DNA of 64,000 nucleotides from Sinomonas humi (lineage in GTDB: Bacteria > Actinomycetota > Actinomycetes > Actinomycetales > Micrococcaceae). The position numbers were made by a program, and so were the translations under genes. The notes beneath the pieces were generated by a model that did not search any database, was not told where the DNA came from, and saw nothing but the letters and a program-made list of their open reading frames with translations. Where the stretch lies: assembly GCF_000802235.1 (NCBI RefSeq), contig NZ_JTDL01000079.1, positions 62,001 through 126,000 of the forward strand. Reading direction: 5' to 3'. Shown here piece by piece: positions 27,067 through 36,235 of this stretch. Within the stretch, counting starts at the first letter, position 1, and the number at the start of each line of letters is the position of its first letter.

Positions 27067-29702
27067 CGTTGGCGCGCCAGTTCGATCTCGAGTCCATAGG
27101 AACCGGCCTCGTCGTCGCCCAGGTCGAGGGCCAGCTCACGCGCGCCCTCGCGCCTGAGGGGGCCGCCGCCGTCGTGCAAGCTCCCCCAGGGACCGGGAAG
27201 ACTACGCTCGTTCCGCCGCTCATTGCCAATCTCGTCCTCAGTCGCGCGGACGGCGCCCTGCCGCCTCGCGTCGTCGTCACCCAGCCAAGGCGAGTCGCGG
27301 TGCGCTCGGCCGCCCGGCACCTCGCGGCGCTCGATGGCACTTCCCTTGGCGAACGGGTCGGTTACACGGTTCGTGGCGAACGGAAGATCAGCTCGAGAAC
27401 GCTCGTCGAGTTCGTGACACCGGGCATCCTCCTTCGGCGGCTCCTCGCTGACCCTGGTCTCGAGGGCACCGCGGCCGTGATCCTCGACGAGGTGCACGAG
27501 CGCGGCCTCGAGACGGATCTGGCCCTCGGCATGCTCGCGGACGTGCGCGCACTGCGGGGCGATCTCAACCTTGTCGCGATGTCGGCGACCGTCGAGGCGC
27601 CGCGCTTTGCTGCGCTGCTTGCGGACGACGGCGGCGAGCCGGCTCCCGTGATCGACTCACCTGCAGCGTTGCATCCACTTGAGGTGAGGTGGGCGCCGTC
27701 GTCCGCTCCCCGCCTCGACGATCGTGGGGTGAGCCGGGCATTCCTCGACCATGTCGCGGAAACCGCCGCACGCGAACACGCGAGCTTGCTTGCCGCCGGG
27801 GAAGACGTTGACGCCCTCGTCTTCCTGCCGGGCGTGCGCGAGGTGCGCGCCGTCGCGGAGTGGCTGCGGGCGCACCCTTCCGGCGTGACACGGGAAGTCC
27901 TTGAGCTGCACGGGCAGGCGCCCCCCGCCGAGCAGGACCGCGCCGTCGGCGGCCGGCAGCCGGGCGAGCCACCGCGGATCGTCGTGAGCACCGCCCTCGC
28001 CGAATCGTCGCTCACGGTTCCCGGCGTCCGGCTCGTCGTCGATTCGGGGCTGGCCCGAGAGCCGCGGCGGGATGCGGGGCGCGGGATGACGGGGCTCGTG
28101 ACCGTCTCCTGCTCGCGCGCGTCGGCGGAACAGCGCGCAGGGCGCGCCGCACGTCAGGGACCGGGCCGCGTGGTCCGGTGCTACGACGAGCGTTCCTACG
28201 CTGCGGCACCGCCGCAGTCGCTCCCGGAGATTGCGACGTCTGACCTCACCGAGGCGGCGCTCGTCCTCGCATGCTGGGGCGCACCGGGCGGCCACGGCCT
28301 CGCGCTCCCGGACCCGCCGCCGTCGTCCGCTCTCGAGGACGCGCTCCGGACGCTCGATGGCCTCGGTGCGCTGACCCCAGAAGGCCTCGCGACTGATCTC
28401 GGGCGGACGCTTGCGCGTATACCCGCCGATCCCCGTCTCGGCCGAGCCCTGCTTGAGGGCGCACCGCTTGTCGGCGCCCGTGTCGCCGCCGAGACGGTTG
28501 CCCTCGTCGCGCGAGACCTTCGGCCTCCCGGAGCGGACCTCGGCCGCCTCCTCGCGTCGCTTCGGTCGGGACGCGAGGCGTCTGCTCGAGCGTGGGCCGA
28601 CGACGTTCGGCGCTTCGAGCGCATCGCCCGAGAGAACTCAGGCTCAGGCGAGAACTCCGATCCGCTCGTTGCACAGCTGGAAACCGACGCGGAGAAGGCG
28701 GCCCTCGTCGTCGCCCTCGCGTTCCCGCGCCTCGTGGCGAAGCGAGTTCCCGGGGCCGAGGAACGCTACTTGCTCGCGTCCGGAACGCGGGCCGGTCTCC
28801 CCTCGGGGAGTTCGCTCGCGGGGCACGAATGGCTTGCGATTGCGGACGTGACACGGGCTGACGGACGCGACGCGGCGGGGACGGGGGCAGTCGTGCGCGC
28901 TGCCGCGCCGCTCAATCGCGCGTCTGCAGAATTCGCGGCGGCCCACCTTCTGAGCGATGACGTCGAGGCACGCTTCGCTGACGGGCGCGTGGTGGCCCGG
29001 CGGGAGGTGCGCCTCGGGGCGATCTCGCTCACCTCGACTCCTGTGCGGCCCTCACCTACTGAGGGGCGGGAAGCCGTCGCCCGCGCTCTCGGCACTGGCG
29101 GCCTGGGGACTATCGGGTGGTCGCCCGCGGCCGACGCTTTGCGCCGCCGGCTCGCGTTGGTGCATCGGGAACTCGGCGAACCGTGGCCGGACGTCTCGGA
29201 GGCCGCGCTACTTGCGCGGCTCGATGAGTGGCTCGGCCCAGAGCTCGAGGCGCTGGCCAGCGGCGCGCCGATGCGGGCCGTTGATCTGGCCGACCCCCTC
29301 CGAAGGCTCCTGCCATGGCCCGCGGCTGCCCGGTTCGACGAGCTGGCCCCCGAGCGCCTCGAGGTTCCGAGCGGATCACGCGTGCGGATCGAGTATCCGG
29401 AGGTGGGCGAAAGCGGAGTGGACGACGGCGCTCGGCCGGTTGTCGCCGTCAAGCTTCAGGAGTGCTTCGGGTGGGCAGAGACACCGCGCCTCGTGGACGG
29501 ACGCGTGCCGGTGCTCTTCCATCTGCTCTCACCGGCGGGCCGCCCCGTGGCGGTGACCGGCGACCTCGCCTCGTTCTGGTCGGGCCCGTACGCGCAGGTG
29601 CGCGCCGAGATGCGGGGGCGGTACCCCAAGCACCCGTGGCCGGAGGACCCTTGGACGGCCGTCGCGACCGGGAAGACCAAGCGGCGGTTGGAGGGGCGGT
29701 GA
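27009..29702 (+). CDS. hrpB: ATP-dependent helicase HrpB
   Basis: DEAH/DExH-type RNA helicase of the HrpB family; cellular role poorly known. The 897-aa product has motif I APPGTGKTTLVPP, motif Ia TQPRRVAVRSAA, motif II LDEVHERGLETD, motif III MSATVEAPRF and motif VI SAEQRAGRAARQGPG. The C-terminal HrpB domain ends WPEDPWTAVATGKTKRR. The GTG at 27009 overlaps the preceding gene by 58 bases. A TTG at 27069 would remove that overlap and still keep the family start FDLESIGTGL, so the true start is uncertain. Confidence 0.92.
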   Translation: MDTREPVEAAAARGEQRPLTLARQFDLESIGTGLVVAQVEGQLTRALAPEGAAAVVQAPPGTGKTTLVPPLIANLVLSRADGALPPRVVVTQPRRVAVRSAARHLAALDGTSLGERVGYTVRGERKISSRTLVEFVTPGILLRRLLADPGLEGTAAVILDEVHERGLETDLALGMLADVRALRGDLNLVAMSATVEAPRFAALLADDGGEPAPVIDSPAALHPLEVRWAPSSAPRLDDRGVSRAFLDHVAETAAREHASLLAAGEDVDALVFLPGVREVRAVAEWLRAHPSGVTREVLELHGQAPPAEQDRAVGGRQPGEPPRIVVSTALAESSLTVPGVRLVVDSGLAREPRRDAGRGMTGLVTVSCSRASAEQRAGRAARQGPGRVVRCYDERSYAAAPPQSLPEIATSDLTEAALVLACWGAPGGHGLALPDPPPSSALEDALRTLDGLGALTPEGLATDLGRTLARIPADPRLGRALLEGAPLVGARVAAETVALVARDLRPPGADLGRLLASLRSGREASARAWADDVRRFERIARENSGSGENSDPLVAQLETDAEKAALVVALAFPRLVAKRVPGAEERYLLASGTRAGLPSGSSLAGHEWLAIADVTRADGRDAAGTGAVVRAAAPLNRASAEFAAAHLLSDDVEARFADGRVVARREVRLGAISLTSTPVRPSPTEGREAVARALGTGGLGTIGWSPAADALRRRLALVHRELGEPWPDVSEAALLARLDEWLGPELEALASGAPMRAVDLADPLRRLLPWPAAARFDELAPERLEVPSGSRVRIEYPEVGESGVDDGARPVVAVKLQECFGWAETPRLVDGRVPVLFHLLSPAGRPVAVTGDLASFWSGPYAQVRAEMRGRYPKHPWPEDPWTAVATGKTKRRLEGR

Positions 29703-29718
29703 GGGGTCGCCGGTCTTC

Positions 29719-30567
29719 TCAGGAGGCCTTCGGAACCGGAGGCGTCTGGGAAAGCGCGGAATCGGCCTCGTCTGCGCTCTCCTCCCGGGCCCCGGGTTCG
29801 AGCTCTTCGTCGGCCGGGACGCGCCAACCCAAGGTCCTCGAGAGCTCTTGGGCGCCTCGTCTGGCGAAGGCGGTCCACTCTTCGGCGGCCCGCCGCGCCC
29901 AGCGGGATTCGGGCACAGACACCGAAAGCGCAGCAACGACAGTTCCACTGTGGTCCCTGATCGGGACCCCGACGCAGTTGACCTCCGGCGACGATTCCCC
30001 GGCCTCGTAGGCAGCACCAGCCGAGCGTGCCTCGTTGAGCTGGGCGAGCAGCACCTCGCGGTCGGTGATGCTCTGCGGGGTCAGTTGCGGGAGGACGGCC
30101 GGGATCCGGGTGTTGAGCTCGTCGGCGTCCAGGGCGGACAGCAACGCCTTGCCGATCGCCGTGCAGGAGGCGGGCAACCGTCCGCCGGCACGGGAGACCA
30201 ATCGGACTGGCAGCGGGCTGTCGATCTTCACGAGGTAGACCACATCGGACCCCTCCAAGACACCGATGTTGACGGTCTCCTGGCAGCGTTCCGCGACCTG
30301 CTGACCGATCTGGCGGCCAGCTTGTCGCAGATCGAGCCGGTCTCGGTACGCCTGGCCGAGCACGAAGGAGGAGACGCCCAACGCGTAAGAACCGTCAGAA
30401 TGCCGGTCCAGATACCGACGTTCGGCCAGCGTGGCCAGAAGCTCGTGTACGGATGCCCGCGGCAGGCCGGTGAGACGGCCCACTTCCGCTCCTGTCAGGC
30501 GCTGGTGGTCGAGGAAGAGCTCGAGGATGTCCAGGCTGCGGAGCACAGCTGGGGTAAGTCTGGGCAT
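29719..30567 (-). CDS. IclR-family transcriptional regulator
   Basis: DNA-binding regulator of the adjoining sugar-acid operon by position. The 282-aa product has an N-terminal winged HTH (LTGAEVGRLTGLPRASVHEL, residues about 24-43) and the effector domain (VNIGVLEGSDVVYLVKIDS, then GRLPASCTAIGKALLSAL). An acidic tail of about 35 residues is extra. It is the last gene of a run starting with the MFS transporter. The palindromes at 37651-37684 are its most plausible binding sites, which is inference. Confidence 0.9.
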   Translation of the reverse strand: MPRLTPAVLRSLDILELFLDHQRLTGAEVGRLTGLPRASVHELLATLAERRYLDRHSDGSYALGVSSFVLGQAYRDRLDLRQAGRQIGQQVAERCQETVNIGVLEGSDVVYLVKIDSPLPVRLVSRAGGRLPASCTAIGKALLSALDADELNTRIPAVLPQLTPQSITDREVLLAQLNEARSAGAAYEAGESSPEVNCVGVPIRDHSGTVVAALSVSVPESRWARRAAEEWTAFARRGAQELSRTLGWRVPADEELEPGAREESADEADSALSQTPPVPKAS

Positions 30568-30630
30568 CTAGGCCTCCGCCTTTGCGGCTTCTCGGTCACG
30601 GCTGCTCGGATCGTCTTTCCGTCTCAAAGA

Positions 30631-31485
30631 CTAGCCCTCCCCGTGGGCCATGACTTCCTGGCGCTGGCGGCCGATCCCCTCGATCTCGATCTCGACCGTG
30701 TCTCCGGGCTGGAGATACGGGAAGCGGCCCGAGAGGGCCACGCCCTGTGGAGTTCCCGTGCAGATGAGATCGCCCGGCTCGAGCACCATGAACTGGCTCA
30801 GGTCCCAAATGAGGGTCTCAACGTCGAAGATCATGTCCGCGGTGGAGGATTCCTGACGTGGCTCTCCGTTGACCCAGCTCCTGAGCATCAGGCCGCGGGC
30901 GTCGACCTCGTCCGGGGTGACGAGGTACGGCCCCGTGGGGCAGAACCCCGGAGAGCTCTTGCCTTTCGACCATTGGCCGCCCGAGACGCCCAGCTGGAAT
31001 TCGCGTTCGGACAGGTCATTGACCGTGACGAATCCGGCGATGTGGTCCGTGGCATCTTCCTTTGAGGCCAAATAGGACGCGCGCTTGCCGATGACGACGC
31101 CGAGCTCGACTTCCCAGTCCGTCTTCCCAGAGCCCTTGGGCAGGACAAGCGGATCGTTCGGCCCGACAACCGTGTTCGGGTGCTTGAAGAAGACGATGGG
31201 ATGCTCCGGCGCGGAGGAGCCTGATTCTGCCGCATGCGCCGCATAGTTCTGGCCGATGCAGATGACGGCGGCAGGCCTTGCGATGGGCGCCCCGAAGCGC
31301 ACAGCCTCGCGATCGATTCGTGGAAGTCGCCCTGCGGCCAGGGCTTCGGCTGCCTTCGCTGCCCCATTACCGGAGAGGAACACGCCGTCGATGTCGTCGG
31401 TGATCTTCTCAAGGCTGAACAGGGAGCCGTCCTGGCTCACGGCGGGGATTTCGGCTCCAGGGGAGCCGATCCGTGCGAACTTCAC
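30631..31485 (-). CDS. Fumarylacetoacetate-hydrolase family protein (ketoacid hydrolase-like)
   Basis: Metal-dependent C-C hydrolase or isomerase acting on a 2,4-diketo or related acid; 284 aa. Metal ligands are visible in WEVELGVVIGK (Glu pair), VNDLSEREFQ (Asp), and the C-terminal ICTGTPQGVALS is typical of this family, as in 2,4-diketo-3-deoxy-L-fuconate hydrolase and ureidoglycolate lyase annotations. It sits in the sugar-acid operon between a second FAH member and the IclR regulator, so a role late in sugar-acid breakdown is likely. Confidence 0.83.
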   Translation of the reverse strand: MKFARIGSPGAEIPAVSQDGSLFSLEKITDDIDGVFLSGNGAAKAAEALAAGRLPRIDREAVRFGAPIARPAAVICIGQNYAAHAAESGSSAPEHPIVFFKHPNTVVGPNDPLVLPKGSGKTDWEVELGVVIGKRASYLASKEDATDHIAGFVTVNDLSEREFQLGVSGGQWSKGKSSPGFCPTGPYLVTPDEVDARGLMLRSWVNGEPRQESSTADMIFDVETLIWDLSQFMVLEPGDLICTGTPQGVALSGRFPYLQPGDTVEIEIEGIGRQRQEVMAHGEG

Positions 31486-31540
31486 GCGGGATTCCTTTCG
31501 ATGGGGGGCGGTGGGAGTGGCGCTGTCGAGGGGCTGGCCG

Positions 31541-32503
31541 TCAGCTTCGGGCAGCTATGCCAGCGTGGGAGGGACGGTTTCCGTGCGACAGCGCCCGGAA
31601 GGGCTCCTTCCCGACGCGCACGGTGTTCCGGAGACGGCCAACCTGGTCGATCTCGATCTCGATGAGGTCTCCGTCGGCGAGGGCGAAGTCGAGTTCCGGA
31701 ACGATGCCGGTTCCGGTTGCGAGCATCACACCGTCCGGGAAGTCCAAGGGATGGAACAGGTACCGCACAAGCTCGGCGAGGGGTCGTGCGAGCTGCGCGG
31801 TCGACGTCTCGTCAGCGAAGACCTCTTGCCCTTCGCGGACAACGCGCATGCGAATCCTGAGGTTCGACGGATCAGCGACATCGGCCGCCGGCACGAAACC
31901 CGAGCTCACCGAGCAACCCCCAGCGAACACCTTCGCCTGCGGAATGTAGACCGGATTCTCGCCCTCGATCGACCGCGAGCTCATGTCGTTGCAGACGGCG
32001 TAGCCGACGATCTCGCCGAACGCGTTGCAGACGAGGGCGAGTTCCGGTTCAGGGACGTCATGGCCGGAGTCCGAGCGGATCCCGACAGGCTCGCCGTCGG
32101 CGATGAGGCGCCAGGCCGGAGACTTGGCGAAGAGCTCGGGGCGCTCGGCAGCGTAGACCTTGTCATAGACCGTTGCCTCCGCGCTTTCCTCCATGCGGCC
32201 GTCCTTGCTCCGCTGATACGTGACGCCGGAGCACCAGAGCTCACCTCGCCCGTCGAGCGGCGGAAGGAGGACGGGATCCCCGTCCACGCTCCCCGATTCT
32301 GCCGCTGCTTCAATGAGGCGGGCAATTTCATCGCCGGTGCGGGAGAGCAGGTCTGCAATCGACCGGATGCCCTTCATCGGGTGGAGCTGGCCGGCTTCGA
32401 GGACTCCGACGAGGGGCTCTGGGTCGGAGTCGCCTTGATATCGGACGACGGCGCGGCGGGGCGCCTTGAGGTCGGCGGGGGCGGCGCTGCTGGGGAGGGT
32501 CAT
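31541..32503 (-). CDS. FAH-family dehydratase, probably on a 2-keto-3-deoxy sugar acid
   Basis: The 320-aa product (ATG at 32501-32503 after AAGGAGAATG) is an FAH-fold protein of the type annotated as 2-keto-3-deoxy-arabinonate dehydratase. Visible motifs are LWCSGVTYQRSKDGRMEES, PEPELALVCNAFGEIVGYA (metal-binding Glu), VCNDMSSRSIEGENP and GVMLATGTGIVP. It starts 17 bases after the UxaA stop, inside the operon. Together with UxaA this fits a non-phosphorylating route giving a semialdehyde. The specific sugar acid cannot be read from sequence. Confidence 0.78.
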   Translation of the reverse strand: MTLPSSAAPADLKAPRRAVVRYQGDSDPEPLVGVLEAGQLHPMKGIRSIADLLSRTGDEIARLIEAAAESGSVDGDPVLLPPLDGRGELWCSGVTYQRSKDGRMEESAEATVYDKVYAAERPELFAKSPAWRLIADGEPVGIRSDSGHDVPEPELALVCNAFGEIVGYAVCNDMSSRSIEGENPVYIPQAKVFAGGCSVSSGFVPAADVADPSNLRIRMRVVREGQEVFADETSTAQLARPLAELVRYLFHPLDFPDGVMLATGTGIVPELDFALADGDLIEIEIDQVGRLRNTVRVGKEPFRALSHGNRPSHAGIAARS

Positions 32504-32519
32504 CGAGAGTTCATTCTCC

Positions 32520-35291
32520 TTACATCGAGGTCCCGAGGAGGCCTCGGGTGATCTGGAAGGCCACGTTGCCGGCCGCGAGGGACTGCGGCGCATGGTGCCC
32601 GGACAGCGTAGAGGCGAGGACGGCGAGGATCGTCGCGCTCTGCTCGGCGGGCGAGCCGACGAGTTCGGCGTCGAGATCGTCCTGCACGTGGGCGATCGTG
32701 GGCGGGTCCGAGCTGACCTGGAGCACCGGTGCGAGCCGGTGGCCGCTGAGCGGAGGGCCGGAGACGTGCACCAGGACGGCGTGCGCCCCGCAGGCCACTA
32801 GGCCGGTGGCGGTCTCGGCCCAGTCCTTGGTCGGCGCGCGCATGATGTGCCACCCGGGTGCGGTGGGCTGCTGGCCATGGGCGAGTGTGGGCGTCCACTC
32901 TTCGGGGTCCTGCCCCGTCTGCTCCGCGACCAGCCCCCGGAAGCGCGGGTGCGCGAGCAGGGCACTGCCCGCGGGCAGGATGACTGTGCCGCCGTCGTCG
33001 ACCACTCGCTGCCCGGCGCTCGCCAGCGCCGCGGCCGTCTCCTCGGTGAGCTCGCCCCGCGCGTCGAGCCCGACCGCAATACCGGCGAATGCCGAATCGG
33101 TGTCCGGATCGATTTCGGGCCGGGCAGCGGGAGGGACGTTTGGGGAGGTTGAGCGGAACCATTCGCGAACGGCCTCCGTTGCGGCTTCCACACCGCCCCC
33201 GAGCTGGATGCTCGCCCAGCCGTACCGGTCGGGGTCCGCCCCGATCTTGCCGAGCTCGTCCCGGAAGAAGTCGTTGTGCGTCTTCTCGCAACCGTGCTCG
33301 AGCAGGAGAGCCATGGCCACGTTCGGGTGGGTCAGAGAACCGGTCATGACTCGCGAGAACGTTGAGATGTTCGCCCCGCTGGAGACGCCGCAGCCCTCGG
33401 TGTGGGGCAGGGCGACAATCCTGTCCACGGCACCGCCAGCCCAGTCCTCGGCTGCAGCCCGCTCGGCGATCAACCGGCTGACCTGCCCGGAGCACAGCGA
33501 GGTGGGGAGCACGAGGGCCACGCGCTCTGTTGCCGGCGCTGTAGTGTGCGAAGACGCGGAGGCCAGCTTGGGTTTCCCCTGCGCGCCTAGGGGAAGGCCG
33601 GGGAGTGGGGCGTCCCGCTCCTCATCCGGGGCATCGGGTGCATCGTAGCCGTCCCGACCGTCGATCCTGATCGAGATGCCGGGGCGTGGGGCGGTCTGCT
33701 TCCAGTCGCGCCAGATCGAGACCTGGCTGTGGCCGGCGAGTTCGCCCGCCGTCCGCTGCCCGGAAGCGACGTTGAGGGTGAGGTCGAAGACTTCGCCGAC
33801 GAGCTGCTCCATCGGGATTCCGTCGAGGTAGGCCCCGGCGTTGACGTCCATCTCGTTGGGCATGAGGTCGTGCCGGGCCGTGGTCGTGACGAACTTCAGC
33901 GTGGGGACGAAGGGGAAGTTGGTGATCGAGCCGTTGCCGGTGGTGAAGAAGATGAGGTTGCACCCGGAGGCGATCTGGCCCGCGACGGACTCGAGGTCGT
34001 TGCCGGGACTGTCCATGAAGATGTAGCCGCTCCGGTCGCAGGGATCCGCGTAGCCGATGACCTCATCGAGGCGGACCTCCCGAGGCAGCTTGCGGGCCGC
34101 GCCGAGGGATTTGAGCACGATGTTGCTCAGGCCCCGGTAGAGGTTCCCGCCCGAGGGATTGCCCTCGGCCGTGTGGCCGTGTAGGGCCACCCGCTGCTTG
34201 AATTCCTCCACCTTCTGAAGGAAGCGCCGCGCGACATCCATTGACCGCACGTTCTGCAGGACGTAGGGCTCCGCGCCGATCAGCTCATCGGTCTCTGCGA
34301 GGACGGCGGTTCCCCCGTGGCGGATGACCTCGGCGCCGACCAGCCCGGCGAGCGGGTTGGCCGTGATGCCCGAGAAGGCGTCCGATCCGCCGCACTGCAG
34401 CGCGATCGAGAGGGCGGTGAGCGGCTCGTCGCTCCGCTCTGTCTCGCTCACGACGGCGATCCAGTCCTCGATCAGCTCGGCCGCCCGCTCGAGATCCCGA
34501 GTGAAGCCCCGGGTGCGCTGGAACGTCGCGTACAGCGCGGTGAGCGGCTCGCGGCCGGACTCGCGGTGGTGGGCGAATACGTCGTCGGCCGTGATTGCGG
34601 CGCCGGGTTCGTCGACCACGAGCACGGCACCGACGTTAGGGTGACTCAGGCACCCCGCGAGCACCCCGAGCAGGAACTCCCGGTTGTTGGGCGCGGTGTC
34701 CTCGCCGCCCTCGGTGTGAGCGACGGCCACGACGCCGTCGAAGGTCTCGCTCGTGCGGCCCTTGAAGCGGGCGGCGAGCGCTTCGGCGAAGCTCGCGCTT
34801 CGCGAGGTAACTCCGACGACGATGATGTGGTTGCGGGTGCCGACCTTGCCGTCGTCCCGGCGGTACCCCTTGAAGGTGCGCGGCGGCACCCCTGCCGGGA
34901 GCACGACTTGCTGGCCGACGTGCACCGCGGACTCGTCGAGCTCGTAGGGATCGAGCATCACGTTGGCGGCAGAGGCGGTCTCGGGCAGGCCTTGGACTCC
35001 CCGGCGGCCGAGGGCTTCGAGCACGGGATCAGTGCAGACGTAGTCGCCGGGAGCGAGGGGGCGCAGGGCGCTGGCGAAGGGGGTGCCCCAGGACAGGATC
35101 GGTTCTCCTGCGGCTGCCGGGCGCACCATGAAGCGGTGGCCCTCCATGATGCGATGCGGCAGGACAGTCTCGCGGTCGTCGCCGAGGTCCAGGACGGTCC
35201 CGGCCTCGAGCACGCGGCTTGCGACGGCGGCATTGTCTCCGGGCTCCGGGAGCACCGCCACTGTTTGCAGGGGAAGGGCTTGGGCGCTCAT
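32520..35291 (-). CDS. UxaA-type (altronate/galactarate) dehydratase with internal duplication
   Basis: A 923-aa protein, about twice a normal UxaA. Residues 20-105 form an SAF-like domain (VLEAGTVLDLGDDRETVLPH). From about 145 to 560 runs the dehydratase core (GYRRDDGKVGTRNHIIVVGV ... FMDSPGNDLESVAGQIASGC ... TTARHDLMPNEMDVNAGA). From about 600 a second partial copy appears (VALVLPTSLCSGQVSRL, ALPHTEGCGVSSG, HPNVAMALLLEHGCEKTHND). The second copy keeps Cys motifs lost in the first (HTEGGE, VVDEPG). The ATG at 35289-35291 overlaps the preceding stop (ATGA). The likely substrate is a hexonate or similar sugar acid. Confidence 0.82.
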   Translation of the reverse strand: MSAQALPLQTVAVLPEPGDNAAVASRVLEAGTVLDLGDDRETVLPHRIMEGHRFMVRPAAAGEPILSWGTPFASALRPLAPGDYVCTDPVLEALGRRGVQGLPETASAANVMLDPYELDESAVHVGQQVVLPAGVPPRTFKGYRRDDGKVGTRNHIIVVGVTSRSASFAEALAARFKGRTSETFDGVVAVAHTEGGEDTAPNNREFLLGVLAGCLSHPNVGAVLVVDEPGAAITADDVFAHHRESGREPLTALYATFQRTRGFTRDLERAAELIEDWIAVVSETERSDEPLTALSIALQCGGSDAFSGITANPLAGLVGAEVIRHGGTAVLAETDELIGAEPYVLQNVRSMDVARRFLQKVEEFKQRVALHGHTAEGNPSGGNLYRGLSNIVLKSLGAARKLPREVRLDEVIGYADPCDRSGYIFMDSPGNDLESVAGQIASGCNLIFFTTGNGSITNFPFVPTLKFVTTTARHDLMPNEMDVNAGAYLDGIPMEQLVGEVFDLTLNVASGQRTAGELAGHSQVSIWRDWKQTAPRPGISIRIDGRDGYDAPDAPDEERDAPLPGLPLGAQGKPKLASASSHTTAPATERVALVLPTSLCSGQVSRLIAERAAAEDWAGGAVDRIVALPHTEGCGVSSGANISTFSRVMTGSLTHPNVAMALLLEHGCEKTHNDFFRDELGKIGADPDRYGWASIQLGGGVEAATEAVREWFRSTSPNVPPAARPEIDPDTDSAFAGIAVGLDARGELTEETAAALASAGQRVVDDGGTVILPAGSALLAHPRFRGLVAEQTGQDPEEWTPTLAHGQQPTAPGWHIMRAPTKDWAETATGLVACGAHAVLVHVSGPPLSGHRLAPVLQVSSDPPTIAHVQDDLDAELVGSPAEQSATILAVLASTLSGHHAPQSLAAGNVAFQITRGLLGTSM

Positions 35292-36235
35292 GCGCGTGCT
35301 GCCTCCGTGGCGCTGCTGATGGCGAAGACGCTCCGGCTGCGGGCGAGCCGCACGAGAGTTTCCCGGACCGCGGGGTGCATCCGTGGCCACGGGGCTCGCA
35401 TCGCGTCGCTGCCGATCACGCCGCCCTCCTTCAGGAGCACCTTGCACGCCGCTGGCCCGCACTGACGGTTCTCGAAGTGGATGAGCGGAAGGAGAGCTTC
35501 CCAAGCCTCGGAGGCTTCGTCCTCGTGCCCCGAGAGGTAGTCGTGGACGATCCGTCCGAGCTCGTGCGGGACCGATGCCGAGCACATGGTGCCCACGGCG
35601 CCTGCGGCGAGGTCCGGGATGAGCGTGACTCCCTCCTCGCCGTCGAACAGGCCGGGGAGGGCGTCGCCGGCCGCAGCCTTGAGGGCCCGGAGCTTCTCCG
35701 CTGCACCCGCGACCTCGATCTTGACGTACTTCACTTCCTCGATCTCCCGGGCGAGCTTGGCCAGGAACGGGACCGAGAGCGGCGTGGGGCTCATAGGGGC
35801 ATCCTGGATCATGATCGGCACCCCGACGGCGGCCACCGCTTCGAAGTAGTGCAGCATCTCCTGCTCACCTGCGCGGATCGTCGCGCCGACGAACGGAGGC
35901 ATGAGCATGACCGCACTCGCCCCCGCGTCGCGTGCGGCCCGGGTTCGTTCGACTGCCACCCGAGTGCTGTAGTGGCTCGTCGTGACGAAGAGCGGAACGC
36001 GCCCCGCGGCCTGCCCACTCACGAGCTCAAGGACCCGCTGGCGTTCGCTGTCCGTCAGGGAGAACTGTTCGGAGTAGTTCGCGTGCACACAGATTCCGTC
36101 GACCTCTGCGTCGATGAGATGCTCGACCACCCGTGCCTGGCCCGCGAGATCGAGCCCGCCGTCGTCGTCGAAGATGGTGGGCATGACGGGAACAGCCCCG
36201 GTGACCAGGGTGGTCCCGGCGGAGTGGGAGATCAT
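35288..36235 (-). CDS. Dihydrodipicolinate-synthase-family aldolase/dehydratase
   Basis: Class I TIM-barrel lyase that forms a Schiff base with a 2-keto acid. The 315-aa product has the family start GAVPVMPTIFDDDGGLD, the tyrosine-containing VTTSHYSTRVAVERT region, VMLMPPFVGA, and the Schiff-base lysine in VKYVKIEVAGAA. Context in a sugar-acid operon suggests a keto-deoxy acid aldolase or 5-keto-4-deoxyglucarate dehydratase rather than lysine synthesis. The ATG at 36233-36235 overlaps the transporter stop (ATGA). Confidence 0.85.
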   Translation of the reverse strand: MISHSAGTTLVTGAVPVMPTIFDDDGGLDLAGQARVVEHLIDAEVDGICVHANYSEQFSLTDSERQRVLELVSGQAAGRVPLFVTTSHYSTRVAVERTRAARDAGASAVMLMPPFVGATIRAGEQEMLHYFEAVAAVGVPIMIQDAPMSPTPLSVPFLAKLAREIEEVKYVKIEVAGAAEKLRALKAAAGDALPGLFDGEEGVTLIPDLAAGAVGTMCSASVPHELGRIVHDYLSGHEDEASEAWEALLPLIHFENRQCGPAACKVLLKEGGVIGSDAMRAPWPRMHPAVRETLVRLARSRSVFAISSATEAARA

